Position numbers and translations under genes: made by a program. The notes under the pieces were generated by a model. It was given only the letters and a program-made list of their open reading frames with translations, had not been told where the DNA came from and did no database searches. A stretch of 64,000 nucleotides of DNA from JALYNX01 sp963746905 (GTDB lineage: Bacteria; Actinomycetota; Acidimicrobiia; Spongiisociales; ZC4RG35), in contig CAVVCY010000003.1 of NCBI GenBank assembly GCA_963746905.1, positions 496,001 through 560,000 of the forward strand, read 5' to 3'. Position 1 is the first letter of the stretch, and every line of letters starts with the position of its first letter. This document shows, one piece after another, positions 46,176 through 55,361 of the stretch.

Positions 46176-47108
46176 CTAGGAGCCCACGTACTCCAGGTCC
46201 ACCACCAGGGGGAAGTGGTCAGAGCCGAGGTTTGGCCCCAGCCTGCGGTCCCTGATCCTGAGCGCGTCGCTATGGAGGAGATGGTCGATCGGCACCCTCA
46301 GAACGGCGAAAGAGGTCGCCGAGAACGAAGGTTGCAATCCGAAGCCGATCTGCGAGTTCCGCAGTCGGCCCTCTGAGACCAAATTGCGAAACGGCCATGA
46401 CCAGGGAGTTGCGTTGAGATCCCCGACCACGAAGTAGGCGTCCGACTGCTTAGCCGCCCAACTCGCAGCAAAGTCAAGCTGGGCGTCACGGAGCCCGGCG
46501 CGCTCCTCGGTGGTCGGAGCCAGAGTGTGGCTGGAGAGGACTTGGACCGAGACCGGCCAGCCATCGGGCTGATAGTTGAGAGCGATCGCACGGGGCTGAG
46601 CCTCGGCGAAGCCATGGGAAACGGCTTCGACCTCATCGCGCGCCAGGACCACCGTGCCGAAGATGAGATTGTCGGACCGGGCCCTGATGATCTCGTAGTC
46701 GAGGTCCGCCGCCTCCAGGGCGACCTCCCAAGGCCGGCTCGCCTCGTGCAGAAAAACGAGATCGGCGTCCACGGACTCGATGTAGTCAATGACCTCGTTG
46801 TAGTTCTCGTTGGTCGAAAGCAGGTTGAAGCTCAACACGACGAGATGGGGGGCGGAAGGATCCGACTTCCCCGGTGAGCCGAAGTAGAGAGGTGCCACGA
46901 ACGCCAGGTTCACCAGGCAAACAGCGAGGATCGCGCTCCCGCTCTTCTTCCACCGTGACAGGACGACGATCCCGCCCAGAATCGCAAGCAACACGACGTA
47001 TTGGGCACGAAAATTGGCCAGCACGTCCAGCCACCAGACCCACCTCCCCCCGAACGAGGCGAGACTGGCCACGGCTATCACCGCCGCCGGGAGGATGACG
47101 AGGATCAC
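46176..47108 (-). CDS. Endonuclease/exonuclease/phosphatase-family membrane protein
   Basis: This encodes 310 residues. Three N-terminal helices precede an EEP domain beginning LVVLSFNLLSTN. Metal and catalytic motifs are LVFLHEASRP (Glu), SSHTLAP (His), YFVVGDLNATPWS and GSDHFPLVVDL. The layout resembles YafD-type proteins with the catalytic domain outside or at the membrane. The substrate is unknown. It is downstream of argH by a short gap. Confidence 0.82.
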   Translation of the reverse strand: MILVILPAAVIAVASLASFGGRWVWWLDVLANFRAQYVVLLAILGGIVVLSRWKKSGSAILAVCLVNLAFVAPLYFGSPGKSDPSAPHLVVLSFNLLSTNENYNEVIDYIESVDADLVFLHEASRPWEVALEAADLDYEIIRARSDNLIFGTVVLARDEVEAVSHGFAEAQPRAIALNYQPDGWPVSVQVLSSHTLAPTTEERAGLRDAQLDFAASWAAKQSDAYFVVGDLNATPWSWPFRNLVSEGRLRNSQIGFGLQPSFSATSFAVLRVPIDHLLHSDALRIRDRRLGPNLGSDHFPLVVDLEYVGS

Positions 47109-47114
47109 GGCGGT

Positions 47115-48479
47115 TCAGCCGGCGTCCGCGCCGATCCTGGACCGAATCGCCGCCACCTGCCGATTAACAGAGGCCGCCGTTCCCGAACCGGGAGACCGTT
47201 CGCCCGTGACCGACTTCTCAACGTCGACCACCGCGAGATCGGCTTCCTCGAAGCCGTCATGGGCCGTCTTCAGATCATCGAAGGTGGCGTCGGTCAGGCT
47301 CCGCCCGGCGGTCTCGAGGGTAATGATCAGCCTGCCGACCGTCTTATGCGCCTCGCGGAAGGGGACGCCCCGCCGAACCAGGGCCTCGGCGAGGTCGAGG
47401 CTGGCAGTCACCCCCTCCGGCATCGGAGGATCGAACTCGATCTGCCCCAGCATCTCGGTCATCGCCAAGAGAGACGAGGCGAGGACATCGTCGGCATCGA
47501 ACACCATCCTCTTGTCCTCCTGAAGGTCACGGTTGTAGGCGAGGGGAAGACCCTTCTGCAGGGTGATCACCGCGGCCAGATCGCCGGCGACCCGGGCGGA
47601 CCGTCCTCGCACGAGTTCGGCGATATCCGGATTTCTCTTATGGGGTAGGGCGGACGATCCGGTGCTCACAGAATCGTCGAGCCGGCCCCAACCGAACTCG
47701 GTCGAGGTCCACAGCACGATCTCCTCGGCGAGACGGGATAGGTCGACCATCGCCTGGGCACAACAGAAGACGTATTCCGCGACGTGATCCCTGGAGCCCA
47801 CCGCATCGAGAGAATTCTCGAAGACATTGGCGAAACCCAGCAAGCTGGCGCTCTCTTCCGGATCGATTGCCAAGGAAGTTCCCGAAGAGGCGCCCGCGCC
47901 GAGCGGCGAGACGTCGAGCCTTGCCCGGCTCCCGGCAAAACGATCAACGCTTCTCAGAGCCATCCAGGCGTGGGCGAGCAGGTGGTGACCCAGGGTGCTC
48001 GGTTGGGCCTGTTGGAGATGGGTGTAAGAGGGAACCGGAACCGCTGCGGTGGTCTCCGCGACCTCACAAAGTCGAAGAGCGAATGCATGGAGCTGTTCGA
48101 TCCGCTGCGTCGCCGACCGCCGGAGATAGAGCCTCAGGTCGAGCGCAATCTGGTCGTTGCGGGAGCGGGCCGTGTGCAGCTTGCCGGCCACGGCGCCGAT
48201 CAGTTCGCCCAGTCGACGCTCGACGGCGCTGTGCACGTCCTCGTCGGTTTCGGAAAACAGGAACTTTCCATGCTTCGCCTCGGCCCGGATCGTCTCCAGT
48301 CCGGCAACGATTTCTGTGGAATCCTCGGCTGAAATGACCCCTGTGGTGCCAAGCATGGTGACATGGGCAATTGATCCGTCCAGATCATCGAGCAGCAAGC
48401 GGCGGTCGCTGGGGTCGGTGGTGTAATCCCAAAGCACGGTCCCAGGGCCGCTCTCAAAGCGCCCTTCCCAGAGTGTCAT
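47115..48479 (-). CDS. argH: Argininosuccinate lyase
   Basis: This encodes 454 residues from MTLWEGRFESGPG. TARSRNDQIALDLRLY and the signature GSSALPHKRNPDIAELVRG carry the catalytic residues. The family fold is otherwise intact. It splits argininosuccinate into arginine and fumarate. Its start overlaps argG by four bases. Confidence 0.97.
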   Translation of the reverse strand: MTLWEGRFESGPGTVLWDYTTDPSDRRLLLDDLDGSIAHVTMLGTTGVISAEDSTEIVAGLETIRAEAKHGKFLFSETDEDVHSAVERRLGELIGAVAGKLHTARSRNDQIALDLRLYLRRSATQRIEQLHAFALRLCEVAETTAAVPVPSYTHLQQAQPSTLGHHLLAHAWMALRSVDRFAGSRARLDVSPLGAGASSGTSLAIDPEESASLLGFANVFENSLDAVGSRDHVAEYVFCCAQAMVDLSRLAEEIVLWTSTEFGWGRLDDSVSTGSSALPHKRNPDIAELVRGRSARVAGDLAAVITLQKGLPLAYNRDLQEDKRMVFDADDVLASSLLAMTEMLGQIEFDPPMPEGVTASLDLAEALVRRGVPFREAHKTVGRLIITLETAGRSLTDATFDDLKTAHDGFEEADLAVVDVEKSVTGERSPGSGTAASVNRQVAAIRSRIGADAG

Positions 48480-49666
48480 CCGCCGCTCCCGTCCCCAAAA
48501 CCCCGAATCCTCAGGGCGTTGAGATTGATGAAGCCTTCGGCGTCGGCCTGCCGATAGACCTCGTCGGCTTCAAAGGTGGCGGAGCCGGCGTCGTACAGGC
48601 TCTTGGGCGCCCTTCTCCCGGTCACCGTGGCGGATCCCTTGTAGAGCACGATCCGAGCCTCGCCTGTGACCGGCTTTTGGATTTCGTCCATGAACCCCTG
48701 GAGCCCGACCCTTTCCGGGCTGAACCAGAACCCGTTGTAGACCATGTCGGCATATCTGGGCACCAGCTGGTCCCGGAGATGCATCAACTCGCGGTCGAGA
48801 GTCAGCGACTCCACGGCACGATGTGCGAGGTGAAGGAGGGTTCCCCCCGGTGTCTCGTAGACCCCGCGGCTCTTCATGCCAACGAACCGGTTCTCGACGA
48901 TGTCGATCCTCCCCACGGCATTGCGGCCGGCGATCTCATTTGCCCTCTCCAGCAACGGCACGGGTCCGAGAACCTCGGAGTTGATCGAGACCGGATTGCC
49001 GGCTTCGAAGCCGACGATCACTTCCTCGGCCTCATCGGGGGCATCGGCAGGATCGACTGTGAGCCGGAACATCTTCCCGGGTGGCGCGGTCCACGGATCC
49101 TCGAGGACACCCCCTTCGTAGGAGACGTGGAGAAGGTTGGCATCCGTCGAGTAGGGGGCTTCCTTGGTCACCGGCACCGCGATCCCGCGTTCGCGGGCGT
49201 AATCCATCAGATCCGACCGGCCCTTGAGCGACCACTCCCGCCACGGCGCGATGACCTTGAGATCCGGGGCGAGGGCGGCGATTGAAAGCTCGAATCGAAC
49301 CTGGTCGTTTCCCTTCCCGGTGGCTCCATGGGAAATGGTGTCTGCCCCGAACTGGCGAGCACAACGGACCATGCCCTCGCTGATGATGGGGCGGGCCAGG
49401 GAAGTGCCCATCAGGTAATGGCCCTCGTAGATTGCGGACGCCCGCAGCGCCGGAAAGACGGCACCGGTGACAAAGCGGTCGCGGAGATCTTCGACCACGG
49501 CCTCCGACGCCCCGGTCTCCAAAGCCTTCACCTTGGCCTCTTCCACCTCCGCCCCCTGACCCACATCGGCGGTGTAGGTCACGACTTCGGCACCGTGTTC
49601 CTCGCGCAACCAGGCCAGGATCACCGAGGTATCGAGACCCCCCGAATATGCGAGTACGACCTTCAT
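48476..49666 (-). CDS. argG: Argininosuccinate synthase
   Basis: This encodes 396 residues from ATG 49666. The ATP pyrophosphatase P-loop is LAYSGGLDTSVIL; YTADVGQG and SHGATGKGNDQVRFE are also intact. It joins citrulline and aspartate using ATP. Four-base overlaps with cca upstream and argH downstream make a tight cca-argG-argH unit. No argR or argCJBD genes are in the window. Confidence 0.97.
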   Translation of the reverse strand: MKVVLAYSGGLDTSVILAWLREEHGAEVVTYTADVGQGAEVEEAKVKALETGASEAVVEDLRDRFVTGAVFPALRASAIYEGHYLMGTSLARPIISEGMVRCARQFGADTISHGATGKGNDQVRFELSIAALAPDLKVIAPWREWSLKGRSDLMDYARERGIAVPVTKEAPYSTDANLLHVSYEGGVLEDPWTAPPGKMFRLTVDPADAPDEAEEVIVGFEAGNPVSINSEVLGPVPLLERANEIAGRNAVGRIDIVENRFVGMKSRGVYETPGGTLLHLAHRAVESLTLDRELMHLRDQLVPRYADMVYNGFWFSPERVGLQGFMDEIQKPVTGEARIVLYKGSATVTGRRAPKSLYDAGSATFEADEVYRQADAEGFINLNALRIRGFGDGSGG

Positions 49667-51081
49667 TCCTCTTCCTCTGACGACAGCGCCGGCCCGGGGT
49701 CGGCGATGCCGCGCTCCAGGGCCCATTCCCGCACCAACGCGTAGGCCGCCTCGTCTGAGTACGGACCGTCATCGATGCGACGTTCGAGCAGTAAGTCCAT
49801 GATGTCACCAACCATCCTGCCCGGCGGAATCGCGAGATACTCCATGACCTGGTGACCGTCAATGGGAGCTCGAAGCGCGGCTAGCTCCTCTTGCTCGGAG
49901 AGCACTTCGATCCGGGTTTCGAGCTCGCCAATCCGGTTGGTGATCTCCTTTTCCCGTCTCGGGTTGGCAGTGGTGACGTCACAACGAACCAGCTCGTTCA
50001 GATAACCGAGCAGGGGACCGGCATCGCGCACGTAGCGGCGGACGGCCGAGTCGGTCCATCCCATCTTGAGCGTATGGGGCCGAAGGTGGAGGAACACAAG
50101 CTGTGAGACGTCGTCGATGACCTCCTTCGGATATCGCAGTGCCCCGAGTCGACGACGGGTCATTCGCGCTCCGACCACCTCGTGGTGGTGAAACGACACC
50201 CCATCCGGCCCGAACTGGCGGGTATCCGGCTTCCCGATGTCGTGGAATAGCGCGGCCAGCCGCAGGATCAGATCGGGGGAAGCCTTGTCGACGACTGCAA
50301 ATGTGTGAGCCAGGACGTCTTTGTGACGATGATGCGGGTCCTGTTCCATCGCCAGCGCCGGCAATTCAGGTAGGAAATAGGCAGCCAGGCCCGAGCTCAC
50401 CACACCGTTGAGAGCGGCCCCAGGCGCCGGGGCGATCAACAACTTGGAGAGCTCGTCCCTGATCCGCTCCGCCGAGACGATCTCGAGCCGATCCGCCATC
50501 GAGCCGACAGCGGCCAATGCTTCAGGATCGGCCTCGAACCCGAGGCTGGCCTGGAACCGGAACAGGCGCAACATGCGCAACGGGTCGTCCGAGAACGAGA
50601 CCTTGGGATCGACCGGGGTCCGCAGTCGCCCTGCCGCCAGGTCGGCGAGGCCCCCATAGGGATCCACGGGCTCCATGGCCATCAGAGGAAGGGCAATGGA
50701 ATTGACGGTGAAGTCGCGCCTGGCGAGGTCGTCTTCGATCCGATCCGAAAAGGTGACACGGGGTTTGCGTGAGTCGTCGCGATAGATCTCGTCGCGAAAT
50801 GTGGTGACCTCCACTGTCCGCCCACCCTTGATCGCGGCAACGGTTCCGAACGCCGCACCCACCGTGTACACCGCATCCGCCCAGGCCTCGAGGATCCCGG
50901 CTATCTGCTCGGGGCGGGCATCGGTGGCGAAGTCGTAGTCCTCCACGGGACGCTCTAGAAAGGCGTCACGAACCGAGCCGCCGACCAGGTACAGCTGATG
51001 GCCTGATTCGGTGAAACGCGGGGCCAGCTGCGCAGGGGGCAGATCTGGAGAGACGAGAAACTCGAGCCGCTTGGGAATCAC
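49663..51081 (-). CDS. cca: CCA tRNA nucleotidyltransferase
   Basis: This encodes 472 residues. The nucleotidyltransferase head reads LYLVGGSVRDAFLERPVEDYDF with the metal Asp pair, followed by RRDFTVNSIAL. An RNA-binding segment and then an HD domain follow (HTFAVVDKAS, LFHDIGKPDT). Actinobacteria place pcnA/cca near the sigM-trx block close to the origin, as here. It repairs or adds CCA tails. Confidence 0.94.
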   Translation of the reverse strand: MIPKRLEFLVSPDLPPAQLAPRFTESGHQLYLVGGSVRDAFLERPVEDYDFATDARPEQIAGILEAWADAVYTVGAAFGTVAAIKGGRTVEVTTFRDEIYRDDSRKPRVTFSDRIEDDLARRDFTVNSIALPLMAMEPVDPYGGLADLAAGRLRTPVDPKVSFSDDPLRMLRLFRFQASLGFEADPEALAAVGSMADRLEIVSAERIRDELSKLLIAPAPGAALNGVVSSGLAAYFLPELPALAMEQDPHHRHKDVLAHTFAVVDKASPDLILRLAALFHDIGKPDTRQFGPDGVSFHHHEVVGARMTRRRLGALRYPKEVIDDVSQLVFLHLRPHTLKMGWTDSAVRRYVRDAGPLLGYLNELVRCDVTTANPRREKEITNRIGELETRIEVLSEQEELAALRAPIDGHQVMEYLAIPPGRMVGDIMDLLLERRIDDGPYSDEAAYALVREWALERGIADPGPALSSEEEE

Positions 51082-51110
51082 CTGCTGAGGTTAAAGCGCT
51101 GGAGCTCCCG

Positions 51111-51141
51111 GGGTTCTGGCTTGGGACTTGCGACCTGAGAC
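51111..51141. repeat. Degenerate CTGGGACTTGG-type repeat
   Basis: Imperfect steps GGCTTGGGACTTGCGACCTG then AGACCTGGGACT lie between cca and pilT. They resemble the GGTACTTGG-type repeats at 38868 and 58361 in style, though not in exact sequence. Confidence 0.4.
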
Positions 51142-51147
51142 CTGGGA

Positions 51148-52227
51148 CTAAATAGCTATTCCCGCCGCCATGGCCTTGGCCCGAAGCTCATGGACATTAC
51201 GGGAATGGGGCAAAGCGGTGGGAAGCTCGATCACCCGATTGACAACCAGCTTCAACATCGACTGGTCGAAAGTCTGCATGCCGAAGAACTCGCTCTCCTT
51301 CATGATGTCGATCAGGACACCGGCGTCCTTGGCCCCGATGATCCATTCCTGGACGCGCTCATTGCAGTTCACGATCTCATAGGACAGCACGGAGGTGCCT
51401 TCCTGACCTTCGAGCAGCCGCTGGCTGATGATGCCAAGCATCTGCGAGGCCAACTGAGTGCGGATGATCCCCTGCTCGGTCTCGGGGAAAAGGGAGATGA
51501 TGCGATTGATCGTGTCCGCAGGATCAGTCGTGCGCATCGACGAGACCACGAGGTGACCCGTCTCCGATGCCGCGATCGCGGCCCGAGCCGTCTCGAGGTC
51601 CTCGATCTCGGACACGATGATCACGTCGGTGTCGTGCCGCATGGCACTTCGAATCGCCTGGGCATAGTCGGCCGTGTCGACTCCGACCTCACGCTGGACG
51701 ACAACGCTTCGCTTGTCGCTGTGGAGGACTTCGATCGGGTCCTCGATGGTGAGGATCGAGACGCCTCGGTTGGAATTGATCCAGTCGATGATGGCTGACA
51801 TGGTCGAGGTCTTTCCCGAGCCCGAGGGCCCGGTAACGAGCAGAAGACCCGATTTCTCAGCGGCGAACTTCTCGATCATGTTGGGTAGGCCCAGCTCGGC
51901 AAACGTCTTCGACTCCCGAACCACCTTGCGGAGAACGAGAGATACCGAGCCACGCTGCCGGAAGGCTGACACCCGGAAGCGACCAAGGTCAGGCCGTCCG
52001 TATGCGAAGTCTGCAAATCCGAGATTCTTGAAGTCGATCTCAGCCCTCGGAGTGAAAAGTGTGTCGGCGAACGCCTGAGTGTCCTCGGGCGTCAATATGT
52101 CAAAGCCTTCAAGCCTGCGGATCTCACCGTTGATGCGGGCGACGGGCGCCGATCCGACCTTTAGGTGAATGTCGGTCGAGTGTTGTGACCCAGCCTGACG
52201 CAGGAGTTCATCGATCTTGTTTTCCAT
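51148..52227 (-). CDS. pilT: PilT-like twitching-motility/secretion ATPase
   Basis: This encodes 359 residues. The N-terminal PAS-like domain has STDIHLKVGSAP and RINGEIRR. The RecA-like domain has Walker A TGPSGSGKTSTM, the Asp box ILTIEDPIE and a Walker B region VIIVSEIEDLETA. PilT usually has VGEMRD here and a TLHT His box; here they read VSEIED and SSMRTTD. The C-terminal AIRSEG-type PilT tail is not obvious. No other pilus genes are in the window. It may power retraction or something else. Confidence 0.8.
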   Translation of the reverse strand: MENKIDELLRQAGSQHSTDIHLKVGSAPVARINGEIRRLEGFDILTPEDTQAFADTLFTPRAEIDFKNLGFADFAYGRPDLGRFRVSAFRQRGSVSLVLRKVVRESKTFAELGLPNMIEKFAAEKSGLLLVTGPSGSGKTSTMSAIIDWINSNRGVSILTIEDPIEVLHSDKRSVVVQREVGVDTADYAQAIRSAMRHDTDVIIVSEIEDLETARAAIAASETGHLVVSSMRTTDPADTINRIISLFPETEQGIIRTQLASQMLGIISQRLLEGQEGTSVLSYEIVNCNERVQEWIIGAKDAGVLIDIMKESEFFGMQTFDQSMLKLVVNRVIELPTALPHSRNVHELRAKAMAAGIAI

Positions 52228-52299
52228 GTCCCTTCCCGGAATGTCTTCCCAGCAGCTGTTTATCGGCCGCCGACAACCGAAATTGAAGGAAATCGCTGG

Positions 52300-53304
52300 T
52301 CAGATCGGCCAGTGCCTTGCCACGGCCTCGAAAATGGGATCGAGGACACGGCCCGCCGGCTGAGGGGAGGACAACGGGTCTCCGAACTCGCCGCTGCCGG
52401 CAATTCCGCGCAGCGTCGATGAGGTCGAATCGCGTAGCGCATCGAGGTCGTAACCGCCTTCGAGTGCGAACACGATGCGATCGGCGGGGTGAATCGCGGC
52501 CAATTCATAAGCCATCCACCCGTAGTCATCGGCTATCAGGCGCATTTCGGCCATGTGGTCGTCGACATGAGCGTCGAATCCGGCACTGACCAGCACCCAA
52601 TCGGCCTCGAATGCCTGAACGACGGGGAGGACGATCTCTCCCCAGGCCCTCCGATAGAGGTCTCCTGCAGTCCAGGCCGGCATCGGCAGGTTGACGGTGG
52701 TCCCCTTCGCCTCGCGCTCGATGTCGATGATGTCGCCCTGGAAGGGGTAGAAGGGATCCTGGTGCATCGACACATAGAGGATCCCGGGGTCACCCATCAC
52801 CATCTCCTGGGTCCCATTCCCGTGATGGACGTCCCAATCCAGGATCGCCACCCGGCTGCCCTGGGCGCGGAGCAGGGCGGCGCCCACCGCGACGTTGTTG
52901 AAGAGGCAGAACCCCATCGCCGTGCTGCGCAGGGCGTGATGGCCCGGCGGGCGAGCGATGACGAATGCGGTGGCATCGGTTCGCCGCTCGAGCTCTTCGA
53001 TGGCGGCGGTAACTCCTCCTGCCGCGGTGAGAGCGGCCACCCAGGATTCCTCGGAGGCGAAGGTGTCACTGTCGAGGAACCCACCGCCCATCCGACAGAA
53101 AGCCTCGATCATCTCGATGTAGGTCGGATCGTGCACCAGCGCCAACTCGCTGCGTCGAGCTTCGGGAGACTCGACCTCGATCACTTCCAATTCGCTCAGG
53201 GTGATTCCCTCGCTGACCGCTCCCACCCGCGCAGGTCGCTCCGGATGGTGTTCGGTGGTCTTGTGCATCAGGGAGGAAGGGTGGGACGCGACTACGACCT
53301 TCAT
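52300..53304 (-). CDS. Histone deacetylase-fold amidohydrolase (AcuC/HDAC family)
   Basis: This encodes 334 residues. Signatures are HHPERPARV, ARPPGHHALRSTAMGFCLFNN with the catalytic His pair, AILDWDVHHGNGTQ with zinc Asp and His, VSAGFDAHVDD and LEGGYDLDAL. It should remove acetyl or other acyl groups from lysine side chains or polyamines. An Acs gene in the same genome is a typical acetylated target, but that link is inference. The adjacent divergent gene encodes a GNAT acetyltransferase, a suggestive pairing. Confidence 0.92.
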   Translation of the reverse strand: MKVVVASHPSSLMHKTTEHHPERPARVGAVSEGITLSELEVIEVESPEARRSELALVHDPTYIEMIEAFCRMGGGFLDSDTFASEESWVAALTAAGGVTAAIEELERRTDATAFVIARPPGHHALRSTAMGFCLFNNVAVGAALLRAQGSRVAILDWDVHHGNGTQEMVMGDPGILYVSMHQDPFYPFQGDIIDIEREAKGTTVNLPMPAWTAGDLYRRAWGEIVLPVVQAFEADWVLVSAGFDAHVDDHMAEMRLIADDYGWMAYELAAIHPADRIVFALEGGYDLDALRDSTSSTLRGIAGSGEFGDPLSSPQPAGRVLDPIFEAVARHWPI

Positions 53305-53322
53305 GCCCGTACCCTCTCACCC

Positions 53323-54042
53323 GTGCCAAACCGTCTCCACATGGATGGCTCGTGGCCCGACCCGGTGACCATGCGCCGCGGGTGGGCTCGGGCCATCGCG
53401 AGGCCGTGGAACGATGACAGTCCTGACGCAGCGATGAGGCTGATCCGGGGATCGCACGAATTTCTCGCCGAAGCCTCTCGAAATCTGGAGTCGCTGAACA
53501 TCCGTGACATCTTCTCACCGGCCCTCTACCCGATCGCAACCCGCATCTGGGCCCGAGCCGGGTACGAAGAGCACACCTCGCTCTCCGTGATGGAGCGCTA
53601 CCTAACGGGGAAGTTAACCGAACCGTCCCACCCGGTGCAGGCCACCGATCAACCCGACTGGCCGTCCCTGGCAAGAGTCGATCATTCCGCGTTCACAGAG
53701 TTCTGGAGAATGAGCATTGCCGGTCTCAGAGAAGCTGTGCGGGCAACGCCCCGCTCCGCCGTGCTCCAGGTCGAGGAGCCCGATGGCGTCGTCGGCTATG
53801 CGATTGTCGGAAGCCAAATGACGTCGTCGTTCCTGCAGCGAGTGGCTGTGCTCCCCGAGCGGGCGGGGCACGGTCTGGGCACCGCACTCCTTCGGGCGTC
53901 GATGCTTTGGGCGCAGGGCAAGGGCGCCAGGACAATGGTGTTGAACGTGCGACCCGAAAACAAGAGGGCTTCCGACCTGTACGCCCGTGAGGGGTTCGCC
54001 GACACCGGGACCGCCCTACAGGTTCTGAGGTTCGTCGATTGA
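53323..54042 (+). CDS. GNAT-family N-acetyltransferase
   Basis: This encodes 239 residues from a GTG (or 233 from ATG 53341). The C-terminal GNAT core shows LQRVAVLPERAGHGLGTALL (acetyl-CoA loop Q/RxxGxG/A) and MVLNVRPENKRASDLYAREGF. The first 90 residues are a less conserved domain with many Arg residues. The substrate is unknown. It starts 18 bases from the divergent deacetylase-fold gene, so the two share a regulatory region. Confidence 0.85.
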   Translation: MPNRLHMDGSWPDPVTMRRGWARAIARPWNDDSPDAAMRLIRGSHEFLAEASRNLESLNIRDIFSPALYPIATRIWARAGYEEHTSLSVMERYLTGKLTEPSHPVQATDQPDWPSLARVDHSAFTEFWRMSIAGLREAVRATPRSAVLQVEEPDGVVGYAIVGSQMTSSFLQRVAVLPERAGHGLGTALLRASMLWAQGKGARTMVLNVRPENKRASDLYAREGFADTGTALQVLRFVD

Positions 54043-54068
54043 CGTCTTACCGATGCTGGACTGAGTGA

Positions 54069-55361
54069 ATGCCGGCAGCAATACCAGATCGCTACCGCCT
54101 TGAGATGCGTCTCGGGCGCGATGGCGATCTCGAGGAATGGCTGGCCACCGACACCTCGCTGGAACGCCCGGTTCTCGTCAGATCTTTGGGGCCTGAGAGC
54201 ACGACCGAGCGGCGCAGCCAATTCGTGGCCAGCGTGAGCGACGCTGCCAAGACGACCCACCCTCATCTCGCTCGGGTGTTCGCAGTGGAGGTCGTGGCCG
54301 GCGGCGCCTACTCGGTCTCCGAGTGGACAGGAGGGGCAACGGCACAGGATCGGGTTGACGCCGCCCAGACCTTCGAGTTCGAGGAATTCCTGCCCAACGC
54401 CGCAGGATTAGCCGGCGCGCTTGCCGCCTTGCATCAGGTCGGTGGGGTTCACGGTGGGCTCGACTTGTCAGCCATCTATTACTCGGTTGCCCACGCCGCC
54501 AAGCTCGGTGAATTCGGCCGCCGCCCCAAAACGGACGCCAACGGCGACGTTCGTTCATTGTCGGCGGCATTGGAGACTGCATTGACCGGCAGCGCGCCTG
54601 GCGGACCGCCCCCGTCGGAGAGAATCGATGGGATACCTCGGACGCTCGATGCCGTTCTCAGGTCCGGTCAGTCGGGGCGCCTGAGCTCCGCCGACCTGGA
54701 GAAGGCCCTCCTCGCCTCCCCAACCCCGCGGATGCCGCGACCCGAGCCCCGCTCGACCTCCCGTCGGCTCCTGCTGGCAGCAGGGATCCTGGTGGTCCTG
54801 GCCGTGGCCCTGGTGGCGATCGGGCTCTTATTCACCGGCGGTTCTCCGGTGGTCCCGGTGTCACCAACCGCAACCTCCCCCGGCGCAGTCGCCACCACCA
54901 GCCTCCCCCCAACTACGACGCTGCTCCGGGCCGCTCCTGTCGAAGTCATCGAAACGACCTCCTTCGACCCCTTCGGCGAGGGCGGGGAGAGTGACACTCT
55001 CATCCCCAATCTGTTCGATGGCACGTCTGCGACCTCGTGGCGCACCGAGAGGTACCAGGACCCGCTTCCACTGCTCAAGCCCGGAGTGGGGCTTCGCTTC
55101 GCAGTTGACGGCGAGCCGCGTCGCCTCGAGTTGATCTCGCTCAGCCCCGAGACCGTCTTCGAGCTCCATTGGTCGCCTGTGCCCGGCGCCGACCTGGCGG
55201 ATTGGGAGCGGATCGCCGGGGCCAAGGCGCCACCCGGGACGACTGCTCTGGACCTTCCGGCCCGGTCCGATGGCTACTGGTTGATCTGGATGGTCGACTT
55301 GCCCCAGCAATCCGACGGCTCCTATTACTCATCATTGGCAGAAGTACGCTTCCTCGGGTGA
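54069..55361 (+). CDS. Membrane pseudokinase with extracellular domain, MurJ-tail-like
   Basis: This encodes 430 residues. Residues 8-190 look like a Ser/Thr kinase fold without the active site: VAVK reads VLVRSL, HRDxKxxN reads HGGLDLSAI, and DFG reads EFG. One helix (about 234-256) and a Thr/Pro stalk follow. The extracellular domain has DGTSATSWRTERY, a discoidin-like pattern. In mycobacteria this layout forms the C-terminus of MviN/MurJ, encoded just before sigM. Here it stands alone in that slot, with no flippase helices. Confidence 0.75.
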   Translation: MPAAIPDRYRLEMRLGRDGDLEEWLATDTSLERPVLVRSLGPESTTERRSQFVASVSDAAKTTHPHLARVFAVEVVAGGAYSVSEWTGGATAQDRVDAAQTFEFEEFLPNAAGLAGALAALHQVGGVHGGLDLSAIYYSVAHAAKLGEFGRRPKTDANGDVRSLSAALETALTGSAPGGPPPSERIDGIPRTLDAVLRSGQSGRLSSADLEKALLASPTPRMPRPEPRSTSRRLLLAAGILVVLAVALVAIGLLFTGGSPVVPVSPTATSPGAVATTSLPPTTTLLRAAPVEVIETTSFDPFGEGGESDTLIPNLFDGTSATSWRTERYQDPLPLLKPGVGLRFAVDGEPRRLELISLSPETVFELHWSPVPGADLADWERIAGAKAPPGTTALDLPARSDGYWLIWMVDLPQQSDGSYYSSLAEVRFLG

